A stretch of 64,000 bases of DNA from positions 496,001-560,000 of the forward strand of contig NZ_BCRD01000002.1 in the NCBI RefSeq assembly GCF_001552415.1, given 5' to 3'. This stretch comes from Corynebacterium xerosis NBRC 16721 = ATCC 373. Its GTDB lineage: Bacteria > Actinomycetota > Actinomycetes > Mycobacteriales > Mycobacteriaceae. Under the pieces are notes generated by a model. That model was given only the letters and a program-made list of their open reading frames with translations, was not told where the DNA came from and ran no database searches. Within the stretch, counting starts at the first letter, position 1. Every line of letters begins with the position of its first letter. Position numbers and translations under genes: made by a program. Shown here one piece after another: positions 27,635 to 38,166 of the stretch.

Positions 27635-27664
27635 AGTCCCGCACCATCTGGTGCGGGACTTTTT
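27635..27664 (+). terminator. Terminator of tRNA-Arg
   Basis: Perfect 11-bp stem AGTCCCGCACC (27635-27645) / GGTGCGGGACT (27650-27660), ATCT loop, then TTTT. Confidence 0.92.
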
Positions 27665-27697
27665 CGTGTCCGGGTGCCGTCGCGTGCGGCGTCCCGC

Positions 27698-28432
27698 CTA
27701 TCCCGCGATGACGACCACCAGCGTTCGCGGGCCGTGGACGCCCTCAACGCGGTTGAGCTCGATGTCGGACGTCGCCGATGGCCCGGAGATCATGGTGATC
27801 GGGGCGGTGGGGTCCAGCCGCGCGATGGCCTCGGGCACGCCGTCGACGATCGTGTCGACTGGCACCACGCACACGTGCAGGTCCGGCACCAGCGTCAGCG
27901 CACGCCGGCCGCAGACGGGGGAGCCGTCGAGGAAGATCGTGCCGGTCTCCGCGGCGGTCACGGCCGACGACGTCACGATGCCGTCCAGCACGTCCAACTC
28001 GCGGGCGGCGAAGACCGCCGGATCATCGACGACGATCTCGCCGGAGTCGGCGCCGAAGTCGCCCAGCCATGCCTCGTCCAACCCGCCGGGGATGCCGACG
28101 CGGCCGACGCCGTGGTCGGCCAGCACCTTCGCCACCGCCGCGCCGATGCCGTCGGCGCCGCCGGCGGACGCCGAACACCGCACGACCTGCGCCTTGTAGT
28201 CCTCCAGGCGATCGACGAGCAGGTCGACCAGCTGCGCACCCGGCGTGCTCCGGCCGCGGATGTAATCGCGCGGGACCGGGTACGGCTGGTCGGCGGCACC
28301 TTCGTCGATGCCGGCGCCCTCCGAAATCACGTGCTCGGCCGCGGACCTGGCATGAGCCTCACGGATGCGCCGCAGGATCTCCTGCTTGGCGACGCCGCCC
28401 GCGCCCGCAGCGCCCGAATCTTTGGCGTTCAT
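27698..28432 (-). CDS. lutC: Lactate utilization protein C (LutC, LUD domain)
   Basis: 244 aa of the LUD/YkgG family: the C-terminal region ITSSAVTAAETGTIF-like (IVTSSAVTAAETGTIFLDG) and the closing segment ISGPSATSDIELNRVEGVHGP are diagnostic. Together with LutA and LutB it forms the iron-sulphur L-lactate oxidising complex that feeds electrons to the respiratory chain. The start overlaps the lutB stop in an ATGA arrangement, so translation is coupled. Last gene of lutABC. Confidence 0.93.
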   Translation of the reverse strand: MNAKDSGAAGAGGVAKQEILRRIREAHARSAAEHVISEGAGIDEGAADQPYPVPRDYIRGRSTPGAQLVDLLVDRLEDYKAQVVRCSASAGGADGIGAAVAKVLADHGVGRVGIPGGLDEAWLGDFGADSGEIVVDDPAVFAARELDVLDGIVTSSAVTAAETGTIFLDGSPVCGRRALTLVPDLHVCVVPVDTIVDGVPEAIARLDPTAPITMISGPSATSDIELNRVEGVHGPRTLVVVIAG

Positions 28433-29979
28433 CGGTCCTCCTCCATGCCCGCGCCGCCGGTGATCCTGGACGGGATCCGGTGCGCGGCTTCGTCGTCAAG
28501 CCTGGTTCTGGCCGCATCCGAGCCCCACCACGCCCGGAAGGGCTTCTTCGGCGGCACCGGGGTGTCGCGGGCGTCGGACCAGCCGGACAGGAACAGCGGC
28601 AGCTTGTGGATCTCGCCGTCGCGCAGCCCCAGCACGCGGGCCAGCGACGCCGACCGCACGGTCATGTCCCACAGGCGCGAGCCGCCCATGACCCAGCCCA
28701 TCAGGCCGAAGAGCTTGCCCTCCACCGGCGGACGGTGGTCGCGGACCTTCTGGTGGCGCAGTTCCAGCAGGGCGGCGGGGATGTCGATGCGCACCGGGCA
28801 CACCTCGAAGCACGCGCCGCACAGCGACGACGCGTAGGGCAGCGAGGCGTTGGGGTCCTTCGCCGAATCCATGCCCGTCAGCTGCGGGGACAGGATCGCG
28901 CCGATCGGCCCGGGGTACGTCGAGCCGTAGGCGTGGCCGCCGGCGCGCTCGTAGACGGGGCAGATGTTCAGGCACGCCGAACAGCGGATGCATTTGAGCG
29001 CCTCGCGGCCGATGGGGTCGGCCAGCGTGGCGGTGCGGCCGTTGTCCAGCAGCACGATGTGGAACTCGGTCGGGCCGTCGCCGTCGGTGACGCCGGTCCA
29101 CATCGAGGTGTACGGGTTCATGCGCTCGCCGGTCGACGACCGCGGCAGCAGCTGCAGGAACACCTCCAGGTCCTCGAACCGGGGCAGCAGCTTCTCGATG
29201 CCCATCACCGTGATCAGCGTCTCCGGAAGCGTCAGGCACATGCGGCCGTTGCCCTCGGATTCGACCACGGTGACGGTGCCTGTTTCGGCGACGCCGAAGT
29301 TCGCGCCGGAGATGGCGACCTTCGCGGACATGAACTGGTCGCGCAGGAACCGCCTCGACGCCTCCGCCAGCTCCGCCGGTTCGTTGCCCAGGTCCGGGTC
29401 GACGCCGGGGATGCCGCGGCGGAAGATGTCGCGGATCTCGTCGCGGTTGCGGTGGATGGCGGGCACGAGGATGTGCGACGGCTTGTCGTCGCCGAGCTGC
29501 ACGATCAATTCGGCCAGGTCCGTTTCGCGGGCGGAGATGCCCGCGTCGGCCAGCGCCTCGTTGAGCCCGATTTCCTGCGTCGCCATCGACTTGACCTTGA
29601 TCACGTCGGTTTCGCCGGTGGCTCGCACCAGGTCGGTGACGATGCGGTTGGCCTCCGCCGCATCGCGCGCCCAGTGCACGTGGCCGCCGCGGGCGGTGAC
29701 GGCGGCCTCGAACTGCTCGAGCAGTTCCGGCAGCCGCGCCATGACGTCGCGTTTGATCGCCGATCCGGCCAGCCGCAGCTGCTCCCAGTCGGGCTTTTCG
29801 CCGACGACGTGGGCGCGCTTGGCGCGGATGGTGTGGGTGGCGTTGCGCAGGTTCGAGCGCAGCTGGCCGTTGCGCAGCTCGTGGTGGGCGGCGGCGGTGA
29901 AGCCCTCGTCGCCGCGCAGGTGGCCGACGCCGGCCGGTGCACGCGGGGGAGTGGGCAGGCCCAGGTTCACGGGGCTCAT
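28429..29979 (-). CDS. lutB: Lactate utilization iron-sulphur protein B (LutB)
   Basis: 516 aa. A LUD domain in the first ~300 residues is followed by two 4Fe-4S cysteine sets, CIRCSACLNICP and CGACFEVCPV, with the GSTYPGPIG segment between them. The C-terminal tail after the clusters is short and divergent, and includes a GCTTGACGACG-type motif variant in the last codons. The start ATG (29977-29979) overlaps the lutA stop, as lutB does with lutC. Confidence 0.95.
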   Translation of the reverse strand: MSPVNLGLPTPPRAPAGVGHLRGDEGFTAAAHHELRNGQLRSNLRNATHTIRAKRAHVVGEKPDWEQLRLAGSAIKRDVMARLPELLEQFEAAVTARGGHVHWARDAAEANRIVTDLVRATGETDVIKVKSMATQEIGLNEALADAGISARETDLAELIVQLGDDKPSHILVPAIHRNRDEIRDIFRRGIPGVDPDLGNEPAELAEASRRFLRDQFMSAKVAISGANFGVAETGTVTVVESEGNGRMCLTLPETLITVMGIEKLLPRFEDLEVFLQLLPRSSTGERMNPYTSMWTGVTDGDGPTEFHIVLLDNGRTATLADPIGREALKCIRCSACLNICPVYERAGGHAYGSTYPGPIGAILSPQLTGMDSAKDPNASLPYASSLCGACFEVCPVRIDIPAALLELRHQKVRDHRPPVEGKLFGLMGWVMGGSRLWDMTVRSASLARVLGLRDGEIHKLPLFLSGWSDARDTPVPPKKPFRAWWGSDAARTRLDDEAAHRIPSRITGGAGMEEDR

Positions 29980-30791
29980 CGGTTTTCCCCGTTCCGCTTT
30001 GCGACGCCCTGCTTTGCGACGTCCCGCGGTGCGTCCAGTCCGGCCTCGAACGGGTGGCGGCGGGTGGACGCCAGGATCTCGGCGATGTGCAGTGCCCGAG
30101 CGTGGCCGTCGCGCTTGAGCAGCGAGCCGCCGATGTTGAGCAGGCAGGAGGCGTCGCCGGCGGTGACGAACTCCGCGCCGGTGGACTCGACGGCCACGAC
30201 CTTGTCGGCGACCATCGCCGCAGAGGTTTCGGCGTTCTTGACGCTGAAGGTGCCGCCGAAGCCGCAGCATTCCTCGGCGCCGGGCAGATCGACCAGGTCG
30301 ATGCCCTCGACGGCGCGCAGCAGCTTCAGCGGCCGGTCGCCGACGTGGAGGACGCGCAGGCTGTGGCACGTGGAGTGGTACGTCACCCGGTGGGGGAAGT
30401 AGGCCCCGACGTCGGTGACGCCGGCGACGTCGACGATGAACTCCGAGAGGTCCAGCGTCTTGTTCGCGCAGGTCTTGGCCACCGCGGCCTGGGCGGCGGT
30501 GCCGAAGCGCGAGGCGATCATGGGGTGCTGGTGGCGCACGGCGCCGGCGCAGGAGCCGGACGGGGCGACCACGTAATCGATGGACGGATCGGAGAAGGCG
30601 TCCGCGTAGGTGTCGATCTGCGGCAGCGCCTCTTCCTGGTATCCGGTGTTGACGTGCATCTGACCGCAACACGTCTGCTTCTCGGGGAAGACGACGTCGC
30701 AGCCGAGGCGGGTGAGGACCGCGGCCGTGGCCTGGACCGCGGAGGGGAACATCACGTCGCCGACGCAGGTGGCGAAAAGCGCGACCTTCAT
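29976..30791 (-). CDS. lutA: Lactate utilization protein A (LutA, CCG domains)
   Basis: 271 aa from the ATG at 30791, which has an AGGAG site. It has two cysteine-rich CCG domains: TCCGQMH near residue 40 and ECCGFGG near 180, the heterodisulphide-reductase-like modules that bind iron-sulphur clusters. First gene of the lutABC operon for growth on L-lactate. The last dozen codons carry two tandem GCTTTGCGACG motifs (29996-30006, 30011-30021) and look like an unconserved tail. No lactate regulator gene is adjacent. Confidence 0.94.
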   Translation of the reverse strand: MKVALFATCVGDVMFPSAVQATAAVLTRLGCDVVFPEKQTCCGQMHVNTGYQEEALPQIDTYADAFSDPSIDYVVAPSGSCAGAVRHQHPMIASRFGTAAQAAVAKTCANKTLDLSEFIVDVAGVTDVGAYFPHRVTYHSTCHSLRVLHVGDRPLKLLRAVEGIDLVDLPGAEECCGFGGTFSVKNAETSAAMVADKVVAVESTGAEFVTAGDASCLLNIGGSLLKRDGHARALHIAEILASTRRHPFEAGLDAPRDVAKQGVAKRNGENR

Positions 30792-30917
30792 GTGGGCTCC
30801 TGGGGTGGTGGGCTGATTCGGGGCCGAGTCTACGCCCGGAAAGTAACGTCGGAAACGATTCAGAGAGCGGTGTTCGGGGACGTTCGACCGTCGTAAAGCG
30901 AGGTCCGGCGCACCCGC

Positions 30918-30923
30918 TAGGAT
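30918..30923 (+). promoter_or_regulatory. -10 box of argS (leaderless)
   Basis: TAGGAT lies 8 nt before the argS ATG at 30932. A CGTCGTAAAGC motif copy (30889-30899) sits where the -35 region would be. Confidence 0.55.
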
Positions 30924-30931
30924 GTGCAACC

Positions 30932-32584
30932 ATGACTCCAGCCGAACTCGCCGCCCTGATCCGCGGCCTCGCCGTCGACGTCTTCACCGAAAACGACCTG
31001 GACCCGTCGGTGCTTCCCGACGACGTCGTCGTCGAGCGCCCCCGCAACCCGGAGCACGGCGATTACGCCACCAACGTGGCCATGCAGGCCGCCGGTCGCG
31101 CCGGAGCGAAGCCGCGCGACGTCGCCGGCTGGCTGGTGGACAAGCTCGCCGCGACCGACGGCATCGACGAGGCGTCGGTGGCCGGCCCGGGCTTCATCAA
31201 CATCCGCCTGGGCTCGGCGGCGCAGGGCAAGATCGTCTCGGAGATCCTCGCCGCCGGCGAGAAGTGGGGCCATGGCGACGATTACGCCGGCACCAAGGTC
31301 AACCTGGAGTTCGTCTCCGCCAACCCCACCGGGCCGATCCACCTGGGCGGCACCCGCTGGGCGGCCGTCGGCGACGCGCTGGGCCGCGTGTTGTCGGCCC
31401 GTGGCGCGCAGGTGACCCGCGAGTACTACTTCAACGACCACGGCGAGCAGATCAACCGCTTCGCCCGCTCCCTCGTCGCCGCCGCCAAGGGCGAGCCGAC
31501 GCCGGAGGACGGCTACGGCGGCGGCTACATCGCCGACATCGCCGCGCAGGTCATCGAGAAGAACCCCGACGTGCTCTCCGGCACCGACGCCGAGGTGCAG
31601 GAGACCTTCCGCGCCACCGGCGTGGAGCTGATGTTCGCCCACATCCGCGAGTCCCTGCATGAATTCGGCACCGACTTCGACGTCTACTTCCACGAGAATT
31701 CGCTGTTCGAGTCCGGGGCCGTCGAGTCGGCCGTGGCGCAGCTGAAGAACGACGGCAAGCTCTACGAGCACGACGGCGCGTGGTGGCTGAAGTCGACCGA
31801 CTACGGCGACGACAAGGACCGCGTGGTCATCAAGTCGGACGGCAACGCCGCCTACATCGCCGGCGACATCGCCTACGCGAAGGACAAGTTCGACCGCGGC
31901 TTCGACCTGTGCATCTACATGCTCGGCGCCGACCACCACGGTTACATCGCCCGCCTGAAGGCCGCCGCGGCGGCGCTGGGCTACGACGCCGACGCCGTCG
32001 AGGTGCTCATCGGCCAGATGGTCAACCTGCTGCGCGACGGCGAGGCCGTGCGCATGTCCAAGCGCGCCGGCACCGTCATCACCCTCGACGACCTGGTGGA
32101 GGCCATCGGCATCGACGCCGCCCGCTACTCCCTGATCCGTTCGTCGGTCGACTCCTCGCTGGACATCGACCTGGCGCTGTGGGCGTCGCAGTCCAACGAC
32201 AACCCGGTGTACTACGTCCAGTACGGCCACGCGCGCATCAGCTCCATCGCGCGCCGCGCCGCCGAGGCGGGCGTGACCTCCGAGGGCGCCGACTTCGGCC
32301 TGCTCGTCCACGATCGCGAGGGCGAGCTGATCCGCACCCTCGGCGAGTTCCCCGCCGTGGTCACCGCCGCCGCGCAGCTGCGCGAGCCGCACCGCGTCGC
32401 CCGCTACGCCGAGCAGCTCGCCGGCGTGTTCCACCGCTTCTACGACGTCTGCCAGATCCTGCCGAAGGCCGGCGAGACCGCCGAGCCGCTGCACGCCGCC
32501 CGCCTGGGCCTGGCCGAGGCCACGCGCCAGACGCTGGCCAACGCCCTGGGCCTGCTCGGCGTCACCGCCCCGGAGAGGATGTAG
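30932..32584 (+). CDS. argS: Arginyl-tRNA synthetase
   Basis: 550 aa class I synthetase charging tRNA-Arg. Visible features: N-terminal Add-1 domain, the HIGH-type motif [13 protein letters not shown] (near 132), [12 protein letters not shown], the KMSKS equivalent VRMSKRAGT (near 370) and the C-terminal anticodon-binding DALR domain. It is followed after 3 bp by lysA; argS-lysA is an established operon in corynebacteria, known there to respond to arginine and lysine. A tRNA-Arg gene lies 3.3 kb upstream. Confidence 0.97.
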   Translation: MTPAELAALIRGLAVDVFTENDLDPSVLPDDVVVERPRNPEHGDYATNVAMQAAGRAGAKPRDVAGWLVDKLAATDGIDEASVAGPGFINIRLGSAAQGKIVSEILAAGEKWGHGDDYAGTKVNLEFVSANPTGPIHLGGTRWAAVGDALGRVLSARGAQVTREYYFNDHGEQINRFARSLVAAAKGEPTPEDGYGGGYIADIAAQVIEKNPDVLSGTDAEVQETFRATGVELMFAHIRESLHEFGTDFDVYFHENSLFESGAVESAVAQLKNDGKLYEHDGAWWLKSTDYGDDKDRVVIKSDGNAAYIAGDIAYAKDKFDRGFDLCIYMLGADHHGYIARLKAAAAALGYDADAVEVLIGQMVNLLRDGEAVRMSKRAGTVITLDDLVEAIGIDAARYSLIRSSVDSSLDIDLALWASQSNDNPVYYVQYGHARISSIARRAAEAGVTSEGADFGLLVHDREGELIRTLGEFPAVVTAAAQLREPHRVARYAEQLAGVFHRFYDVCQILPKAGETAEPLHAARLGLAEATRQTLANALGLLGVTAPERM

Positions 32585-32587
32585 CGC

Positions 32588-33955
32588 ATGACGGAATCCA
32601 ACCCCGCCACCACCGCCGCCACTGGTGCCGCCGCCTTCAACGGCCTGCCGGCCCACGTGTGGCCCCGCAATGCCGCCCGCGGCGCCGACGGCGTCGTGTC
32701 CATCGCCGGCGTGGCGTTGACGGACATCGCCGAGCGCTTCGGCACTCCGGTCATGGTCGTCGACGAGGACGACTTCCGTTCGCGCTGCCGCGACATGGCC
32801 CGCGCGTTCGGCGGCCCGGAGCACGTGCATTACGCATCGAAGGCGTTTCTGACGCGCACCATCGCCCGTTGGGTGGAGGAGGAGGGCCTGTCGCTGGACG
32901 TGGCCTCCGAAAACGAGCTGCGCATCGCGCTGATGGCGGACTTCCCGGCCGCCCGGATCACCGCGCACGGCAACAACAAGGACGACGCCTTCCTGCGCGC
33001 CTGCGTCGACGAAGGCGTCGGCCACGTCGTGCTCGACAGCGACCAGGAGCTCGAGCGCCTCGACGCCATCGCGGGCGAGGCCGGCCGCGCCCAGCACGTG
33101 ATGATCCGCGTCAAGCCCGGCATCGAGGCCCACACGCACGAGTTCATCGCCACCAGCCACGAGGACCAGAAGTTCGGGTTCTCCCTGGCGTCCGGGTCGG
33201 CCTACCGCGCCGCCGAGGCCGCGGTGAAGGCCGCCAACCTCGAGCTCGTCGGCCTGCACTGCCACGTCGGCTCGCAGGTCTTCGACGCGCAGGGCTTCAC
33301 CGCCGCCGCCGACCGCGTCCTGGAGCTGTACTCGCGCATCCACGACGAGCTCGGCGTGATCCTGCCGGAGCTCGACCTCGGCGGCGGTTACGGCATCGCC
33401 TACACCGAGGACGAGCAGCCGCTCGACGTCGACGAGGTCGCCCACGACCTGCTCACCGCGGTGGCCAAGACGGCCGCCGAGCTGGGCATCGAGGCCCCGT
33501 CGGTGCTGGTCGAGCCGGGCCGGGCCATCGCGGGCCCGGGCACCGTCACGGTGTACGAGGTCGGCACGGTCAAGGACGTCACCGTCGACGAGGGCGTTTC
33601 CCGCCGCTACCTGTCCGTCGACGGCGGCATGTCGGACAACATCCGCCCGGCCCTGTACGGCTCGCTTTACGACGCCCGCGTGGTGTCCCGCACCGTCGAC
33701 GGCACGGCGACGTCCACGCGCATCGTCGGATCCCACTGCGAATCGGGCGACGTGCTGATCCGCGATGCGGAGTACCCCGACGACATCCGCCGCGGCGATC
33801 TGGTGGCGCTGGCCGCCACCGGCGCGTACACCTACGCGATGTCGAGCCGGTACAACGCCTTCAACCGCCCCGCGATCGTGTCGGTGCGCGACGGCGCCGT
33901 CACGCCGATGATGCGGCGCGAGACCATCGAGGACTTCCTGGCCCTCGAGGGCTGA
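32588..33955 (+). CDS. lysA: Diaminopimelate decarboxylase
   Basis: 455 aa PLP enzyme catalysing the last step of lysine synthesis (meso-diaminopimelate to lysine). The PLP lysine lies in HYASKAFL (near residue 80), the His-Gly motif in GLHCHVGSQ (near 222), the phosphate loop in DLGGGYGI and the C-terminal active-site residues in [10 protein letters not shown]. It is 3 bp downstream of argS. A GCTTTACGACG copy (33664-33674) encodes part of GSLYDARV. Confidence 0.97.
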   Translation: MTESNPATTAATGAAAFNGLPAHVWPRNAARGADGVVSIAGVALTDIAERFGTPVMVVDEDDFRSRCRDMARAFGGPEHVHYASKAFLTRTIARWVEEEGLSLDVASENELRIALMADFPAARITAHGNNKDDAFLRACVDEGVGHVVLDSDQELERLDAIAGEAGRAQHVMIRVKPGIEAHTHEFIATSHEDQKFGFSLASGSAYRAAEAAVKAANLELVGLHCHVGSQVFDAQGFTAAADRVLELYSRIHDELGVILPELDLGGGYGIAYTEDEQPLDVDEVAHDLLTAVAKTAAELGIEAPSVLVEPGRAIAGPGTVTVYEVGTVKDVTVDEGVSRRYLSVDGGMSDNIRPALYGSLYDARVVSRTVDGTATSTRIVGSHCESGDVLIRDAEYPDDIRRGDLVALAATGAYTYAMSSRYNAFNRPAIVSVRDGAVTPMMRRETIEDFLALEG

Positions 33956-33965
33956 GAATCCACAT

Positions 33966-34000
33966 GCCCGCCGCCCCGCCGCAAGTCGGGGACGGCGGGC
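33966..34000 (+). terminator. Possible hairpin between lysA and hom
   Basis: GCCCGCCG-CCCC pairs with GGGG-CGGCGGGC across 33966-34000. There is no T-run, so it may only reduce read-through or stabilise the lysA 3' end. Confidence 0.4.
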
Positions 34001-34098
34001 CCGCCCTTCACCCGACGGGCGGAGGGGGAGGGGCCACCAGTAGGCTGATCGGCGTACCAATCCGGTTAGGACACGCGACGAACACACACGGGAGAGCA

Positions 34099-35442
34099 AT
34101 GAGCGCGAACAACGAGACCACCTTCAACCCCGGCAAGGGCGAGGGGCAGTCCGTCGGCGTGGCCATTCTCGGCCTCGGCACCGTCGGCACGCAGGTGCTG
34201 CGCCTGCTGGGCGAGAAGGCCGAGGATTTCGAGCGCCGCATCGGCGGCCCGATCGAGGTCAAGGGCGTCGCCGTCAGCGACAAGACCAAGCCCCGCCCCG
34301 GCATCGATCCGGAGCTGATCACCGATGACGCGTACTCGCTGGTCGAGCGCGACGACGTCGACCTGGTGGTCGAGGTCATCGGCGGCATCGATTACCCGCG
34401 CCGCGTCGTGCTCGCCGCCCTCCGCGCCGGCAAGTCCGTGGTCACCGCGAACAAGGCCCTCGTCGCCGCCCACGGCGCCGAGCTTTCCGACGCCGCCGAT
34501 TCTTCCGGGGCCGACCTCTTCTTCGAGGCCGCCGTCGCCGCCGCCATCCCGATCGTCGGCCCGCTGCGCCGCTCGCTGGCCGGCGACACGGTGAACAAGG
34601 TCGTCGGCATCGTCAACGGCACCACCAACTTCATCCTCGACGCCATGGACTCCACCGGCGCCGACTACGGCGAGATGCTGGCCGAGGCCACCCGCCTGGG
34701 TTACGCCGAGGCCGACCCGACCGCCGACGTCGAGGGCCACGACGCCGCCTCGAAGGCCGCGATCCTGTCGTCGCTGGCGTTCCACACCCGCGTCACCGCC
34801 GATGACGTCCACTGCGAGGGCATCTCGTCCATCACCGCCGAGGACATCGCCGCCGCCCAGGCCGCCGACTGCACCATCAAGCTGCTGGCCACCTGCGAGC
34901 GCGTGACAGACGACAACGGCACGGAGGGCGTGTCCGCCCGCGTGTACCCGGCGCTGATCCCGCGCCGCCACCCGCTGGCCACCGTCCGCGAGTCCTTCAA
35001 CGCCGTGTTCATCGAGGCGGAGGCCGCCGGTTCGCTGATGCTGTACGGCAACGGCGCCGGCGGCAACCCGACCGCGTCGGCGGTGCTCGGCGACGTCGTC
35101 GCCGCCGCCCGCAACATCGTCCACGGCGGCCGCGCCCCGGGCGACTCGACCTACGCCAACCTCCCGATCCTGGACTTCGGTGATGTGCGCACCCGCTACC
35201 ACATCGACCTCCACGTCGACGACCGCCTGGGCGTCCTCGCGGACATCGCCCAGACCTTCGCCGATCACCACATTTCGCTGCGCACGGTCCGCCAGGAGGG
35301 CGCCAACCCGGGTGCGCGCCTGGTGATCATCACCCACCGCGCCAAGGAGTCGGAGCTCGCCGCGACCGTCGACGCGCTGTCCAAGCTGGACGCGATCCTC
35401 GAGGTCAACTCGGTGATCCGCATCGAGGGAATGGACGTCTAG
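34099..35442 (+). CDS. hom: Homoserine dehydrogenase
   Basis: 447 aa. NAD(P)-dependent reduction of aspartate semialdehyde to homoserine, the branch point to threonine and methionine. The N-terminal nucleotide loop [12 protein letters not shown] (about 24-35), the catalytic-domain segments [11 protein letters not shown] and [13 protein letters not shown], and a C-terminal ACT domain (about 365-447) for allosteric control are visible. The ATG at 34099 has GGGAGAG upstream. It is followed after 2 bp by thrB. Confidence 0.96.
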   Translation: MSANNETTFNPGKGEGQSVGVAILGLGTVGTQVLRLLGEKAEDFERRIGGPIEVKGVAVSDKTKPRPGIDPELITDDAYSLVERDDVDLVVEVIGGIDYPRRVVLAALRAGKSVVTANKALVAAHGAELSDAADSSGADLFFEAAVAAAIPIVGPLRRSLAGDTVNKVVGIVNGTTNFILDAMDSTGADYGEMLAEATRLGYAEADPTADVEGHDAASKAAILSSLAFHTRVTADDVHCEGISSITAEDIAAAQAADCTIKLLATCERVTDDNGTEGVSARVYPALIPRRHPLATVRESFNAVFIEAEAAGSLMLYGNGAGGNPTASAVLGDVVAAARNIVHGGRAPGDSTYANLPILDFGDVRTRYHIDLHVDDRLGVLADIAQTFADHHISLRTVRQEGANPGARLVIITHRAKESELAATVDALSKLDAILEVNSVIRIEGMDV

Positions 35443-35444
35443 CC

Positions 35445-36371
35445 ATGGCGCAGGAACTGCTGCCGGGCCAGAGGGTCCGCGTGACGGTGCCCGGTTCCTC
35501 GGCGAACCTGGGCCCGGGCTTCGACACCCTCGGCCTGGCCCTGTCGATCCACGACACCGTCGAGGTGGAGATCACCGAGTCCGGTGTCGAGGTGGAGATC
35601 CACGGCGAGGGCGCCGAGGAGCTGCCGACCAACGAGTCGCATCTGGTCGTCCGCGCCATCCGCGCCGGCCTGCGCGCCGCGGGGATGGAGGCGCCCGGCC
35701 TGAAGGTCGTGTGCCACAACACCATCCCGCAGTCGCGCGGCCTGGGTTCCTCGGCCGCCGCCGCGGTCGCCGGCGTCGCCGCGGCCAACGGCCTGTGCGG
35801 TTTCCCGCTGTCGGACGACCAGGTGATCCAGGAGGCCTCGGTCTTCGAGGGCCATCCGGACAATGCCGCCGCGTCCGTGCTCGGCGGGGCCGTCGTCAGC
35901 TGGACGGACAAGCCCGTCGACGGCCGCACCGCCCCGCAGTACCGCGCGGTGGGCCTGGACGTGCACCCGGACATCCGCGCCACCGCGCTGGTGCCGTCCT
36001 TCCACGCCTCGACCAACGCCGTGCGCCAGGTGCTGCCCAGCGACGTCAGCCACATCGACGCCCGCTTCAACGTCTCCCGCGCCGCCGTGATGGTCACCGC
36101 CCTGACCAATCACCCGGAGCTGCTGTGGGAGGGCACCCGCGACCGCCTGCACCAGACGTACCGCGCGGAGGTCCTGCCGGTGACCGCGGAGTGGGTCAAC
36201 CGCCTGCGCAACCGCGGTTATGCCGCGTTCCTGTCGGGTGCAGGGCCGACCTGCCTGGTGCTGTCGACCGGCGCGGTGCCGGACAAGGTCCTCGACGAGG
36301 CCCGCGAGTCCGGCATCAAGGTCATGGAACTCACGGTCGCCGGCCCGGTCCAGGTCGAGGTCGAAGGCTAG
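35445..36371 (+). CDS. thrB: Homoserine kinase
   Basis: 308 aa GHMP kinase phosphorylating homoserine. Motifs: [15 protein letters not shown] (about 11-25), the ATP-binding [12 protein letters not shown] (about 94-105) and the C-terminal [10 protein letters not shown]. It is translationally linked to hom. Threonine synthase (thrC), often between or after these genes in relatives, is absent, so the pathway is completed elsewhere. A strong terminator carrying two GCTTTGCGACG motifs follows. Confidence 0.96.
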   Translation: MAQELLPGQRVRVTVPGSSANLGPGFDTLGLALSIHDTVEVEITESGVEVEIHGEGAEELPTNESHLVVRAIRAGLRAAGMEAPGLKVVCHNTIPQSRGLGSSAAAAVAGVAAANGLCGFPLSDDQVIQEASVFEGHPDNAAASVLGGAVVSWTDKPVDGRTAPQYRAVGLDVHPDIRATALVPSFHASTNAVRQVLPSDVSHIDARFNVSRAAVMVTALTNHPELLWEGTRDRLHQTYRAEVLPVTAEWVNRLRNRGYAAFLSGAGPTCLVLSTGAVPDKVLDEARESGIKVMELTVAGPVQVEVEG

Positions 36372-36394
36372 GCCCTTCCGGCCCGGCCTCCGTC

Positions 36395-36443
36395 GGGGCT
36401 TTGCGACGGCCCACGTGGACCGTCGCAAAGCCCCTTTATTTTT
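36395..36443 (+). terminator. thrB terminator built from two GCTTTGCGACG motifs
   Basis: Perfect 15-bp stem: GGGGCTTTGCGACGG (36395-36409) pairs with 36420-36434, a 10-base loop lies between, and TTTATTTTT follows. The stem consists almost entirely of the repeated motif in inverted orientation. The T-run overlaps the stop codon of the convergent acyl-CoA ligase gene. Confidence 0.93.
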
Positions 36444-38154
36444 CGCCCGGGCCCTTGAGTTTGATGATGTCCAACGCCCCGGCCGCCAGATGCGCCCGCA
36501 GGTCCTTCTTGTCGAACTTGTCCACCGACGTCTTGTCGATGTGGTCGACGAAGGCCCAGTATTCCGGCAGCATCCACTTCGGCAGCTTGGGGCGCAGTTC
36601 GTCGCGGAGCTTCTCGGCCTGGTCGCGGTCGGCGGGGACGTCGGGGTAGAGCACGGTGATGGCCAGCGGCCGTTCGCCCCACTTCTCGTCGGGGAAGCCG
36701 ATGACGGCGCACTCGACGACCTCGCGCGACTCCATGACCAGGTTCTCCAGCTGCACGGAGTAGATCCACTCGCCACCGGACCGGATGACGTCCTTCGCGC
36801 GGTCCTGCACGGTGAGGTAGCCGTCGCGGGTGATGGAGCCGACGTCGCCGGTGCGCAGCCAGCCGTCGGCGGTGAAACGCGAACGGGCGGTGTCGACCTC
36901 GCCGCCGCGGAACAGGTGGGCGTCGCCGCCGTCGGCTTCCTCGGGGGACTGGTAGTACGCGCCGGTGACGGTGTTGCCCCGCACCTGCAGCTCGCCCTGG
37001 TTGCGGTCGTGGAGGTCCAGGATGCGGCCCTCCTCGTCGACGATGCGGAAATCCATGATGTCCGGAAAGCGGCCCTGGCTGACCCGGTAGCGCTGCCGGG
37101 CCTCGCCGGACGCGCCCGACGGCGGGCGGGCGACGGTGCCCACCGGCGAGGTCTCCGTCATGCCCCACAGGTGGATGACGTCGACGCCATAGCGCTCCTC
37201 CCACATGCGCATCAGCGCCGGCGGGGCGGGGGAGCCGCCGACGAAGATGTCCTGCAGGCTCATGCGCTCCGGCGGATTGTTCAGGTAGTGGACCATCAGC
37301 GAGATCCACAGGGTGGGCACGCCCTGCGCCACGCGCGGCAGCGAGGTGGCGATGATCTCCGCCAGCCGCGGCGCCGACAGATCGGCGCCGGGGAAGACCA
37401 TCGGCGCGCCGCACGCGAAGTTCGCCAGCGGAACGCCCCAGCTCAGCACATGGTAGATGGGCACGCAGCACAGCCACGGGGTGCCGTGCGAAATGGCGAA
37501 GGAGTCCGTGGTGCGCAGGTTCAGGCTGTGCAGGTACAGCGACCGGTGCGAGTAGATGACGCCCTTCGGCGCGCCCTCCGTGCCGGTCGAGTAACACATC
37601 GCGGCACCCAGCGTCTCGTCGAGTTCCGGCCAGTCGTAGGTGGACGGGCGGCCGTCGAGAAGCGCTTCGTAGGAATACCAGGGCACGCCGTCCGGCAGGT
37701 GCGCGGCGGCCTCCTCCACGCCGGAAGTGCCGATGATGATCACCGCGCGCACGCCCGGGCATTCCGGCAGCATGCGGCCCAGGCCCTCCGCCAGGGCGGG
37801 GTCGCAGATGATGATCTCGTCGTGGGCGTGATTGATGATGTGCACGATCTGGTCGTGCATCAGCTGCTGGTTCAGCGGCTGGAACACCGCGCCCATCGAC
37901 GCCACGCCCAGGAACACCTCCAGGTGCTCGGCGCAGTTGTACATCAGGGTGCCGATGCGCTGGTCGCCGTCGATGCCCAGCTCGTCGCGCAGCGCATTGG
38001 CCAGCGCCGAGGCGCGGGAGGCCACGGCCGCGAAGGTGGTGGTCTCCGGGCCGTCCGCGTGCCACGACGTCACCTGGGTGTTCGCGTGGATGGTGCGTCC
38101 GTACTCGAGGATCCTCGCCACGGAAAGCGGGATGTCCTGCATCGTGCTGCGCAT
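36436..38154 (-). CDS. Fatty-acyl-CoA ligase (AMP-binding enzyme)
   Basis: 572 aa ANL-superfamily enzyme that adenylates and thioesterifies long- or medium-chain fatty acids. Signatures: YSTGTEGAPKGVIYSH (phosphate-binding loop), HLWGMTETSP, GWLRTGDVG and the C-terminal lysine region PKLPKWMLPEYW...DKTSVDKFDKK. The start MRSTMQDIPL matches the typical N terminus of this FadD branch and follows a TACCCT -10 box by 6 nt (leaderless). The substrate cannot be fixed from sequence. It interrupts the otherwise conserved thrB-rho order. Confidence 0.9.
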   Translation of the reverse strand: MRSTMQDIPLSVARILEYGRTIHANTQVTSWHADGPETTTFAAVASRASALANALRDELGIDGDQRIGTLMYNCAEHLEVFLGVASMGAVFQPLNQQLMHDQIVHIINHAHDEIIICDPALAEGLGRMLPECPGVRAVIIIGTSGVEEAAAHLPDGVPWYSYEALLDGRPSTYDWPELDETLGAAMCYSTGTEGAPKGVIYSHRSLYLHSLNLRTTDSFAISHGTPWLCCVPIYHVLSWGVPLANFACGAPMVFPGADLSAPRLAEIIATSLPRVAQGVPTLWISLMVHYLNNPPERMSLQDIFVGGSPAPPALMRMWEERYGVDVIHLWGMTETSPVGTVARPPSGASGEARQRYRVSQGRFPDIMDFRIVDEEGRILDLHDRNQGELQVRGNTVTGAYYQSPEEADGGDAHLFRGGEVDTARSRFTADGWLRTGDVGSITRDGYLTVQDRAKDVIRSGGEWIYSVQLENLVMESREVVECAVIGFPDEKWGERPLAITVLYPDVPADRDQAEKLRDELRPKLPKWMLPEYWAFVDHIDKTSVDKFDKKDLRAHLAAGALDIIKLKGPGEK

Positions 38155-38160
38155 GCGTAC

Positions 38161-38166
38161 AGGGTA
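38161..38166 (-). promoter_or_regulatory. -10 box of the acyl-CoA ligase gene (leaderless)
   Basis: TACCCT on the minus strand lies 6 nt before the ATG at 38154, supporting that start over an upstream in-frame ATG at 38187. Confidence 0.45.

Noticed and set aside
33966..34098. Amino-acid riboswitch or T-box upstream of hom
   Set aside because: Only a simple hairpin is present; the region is too short and lacks conserved riboswitch sequence.
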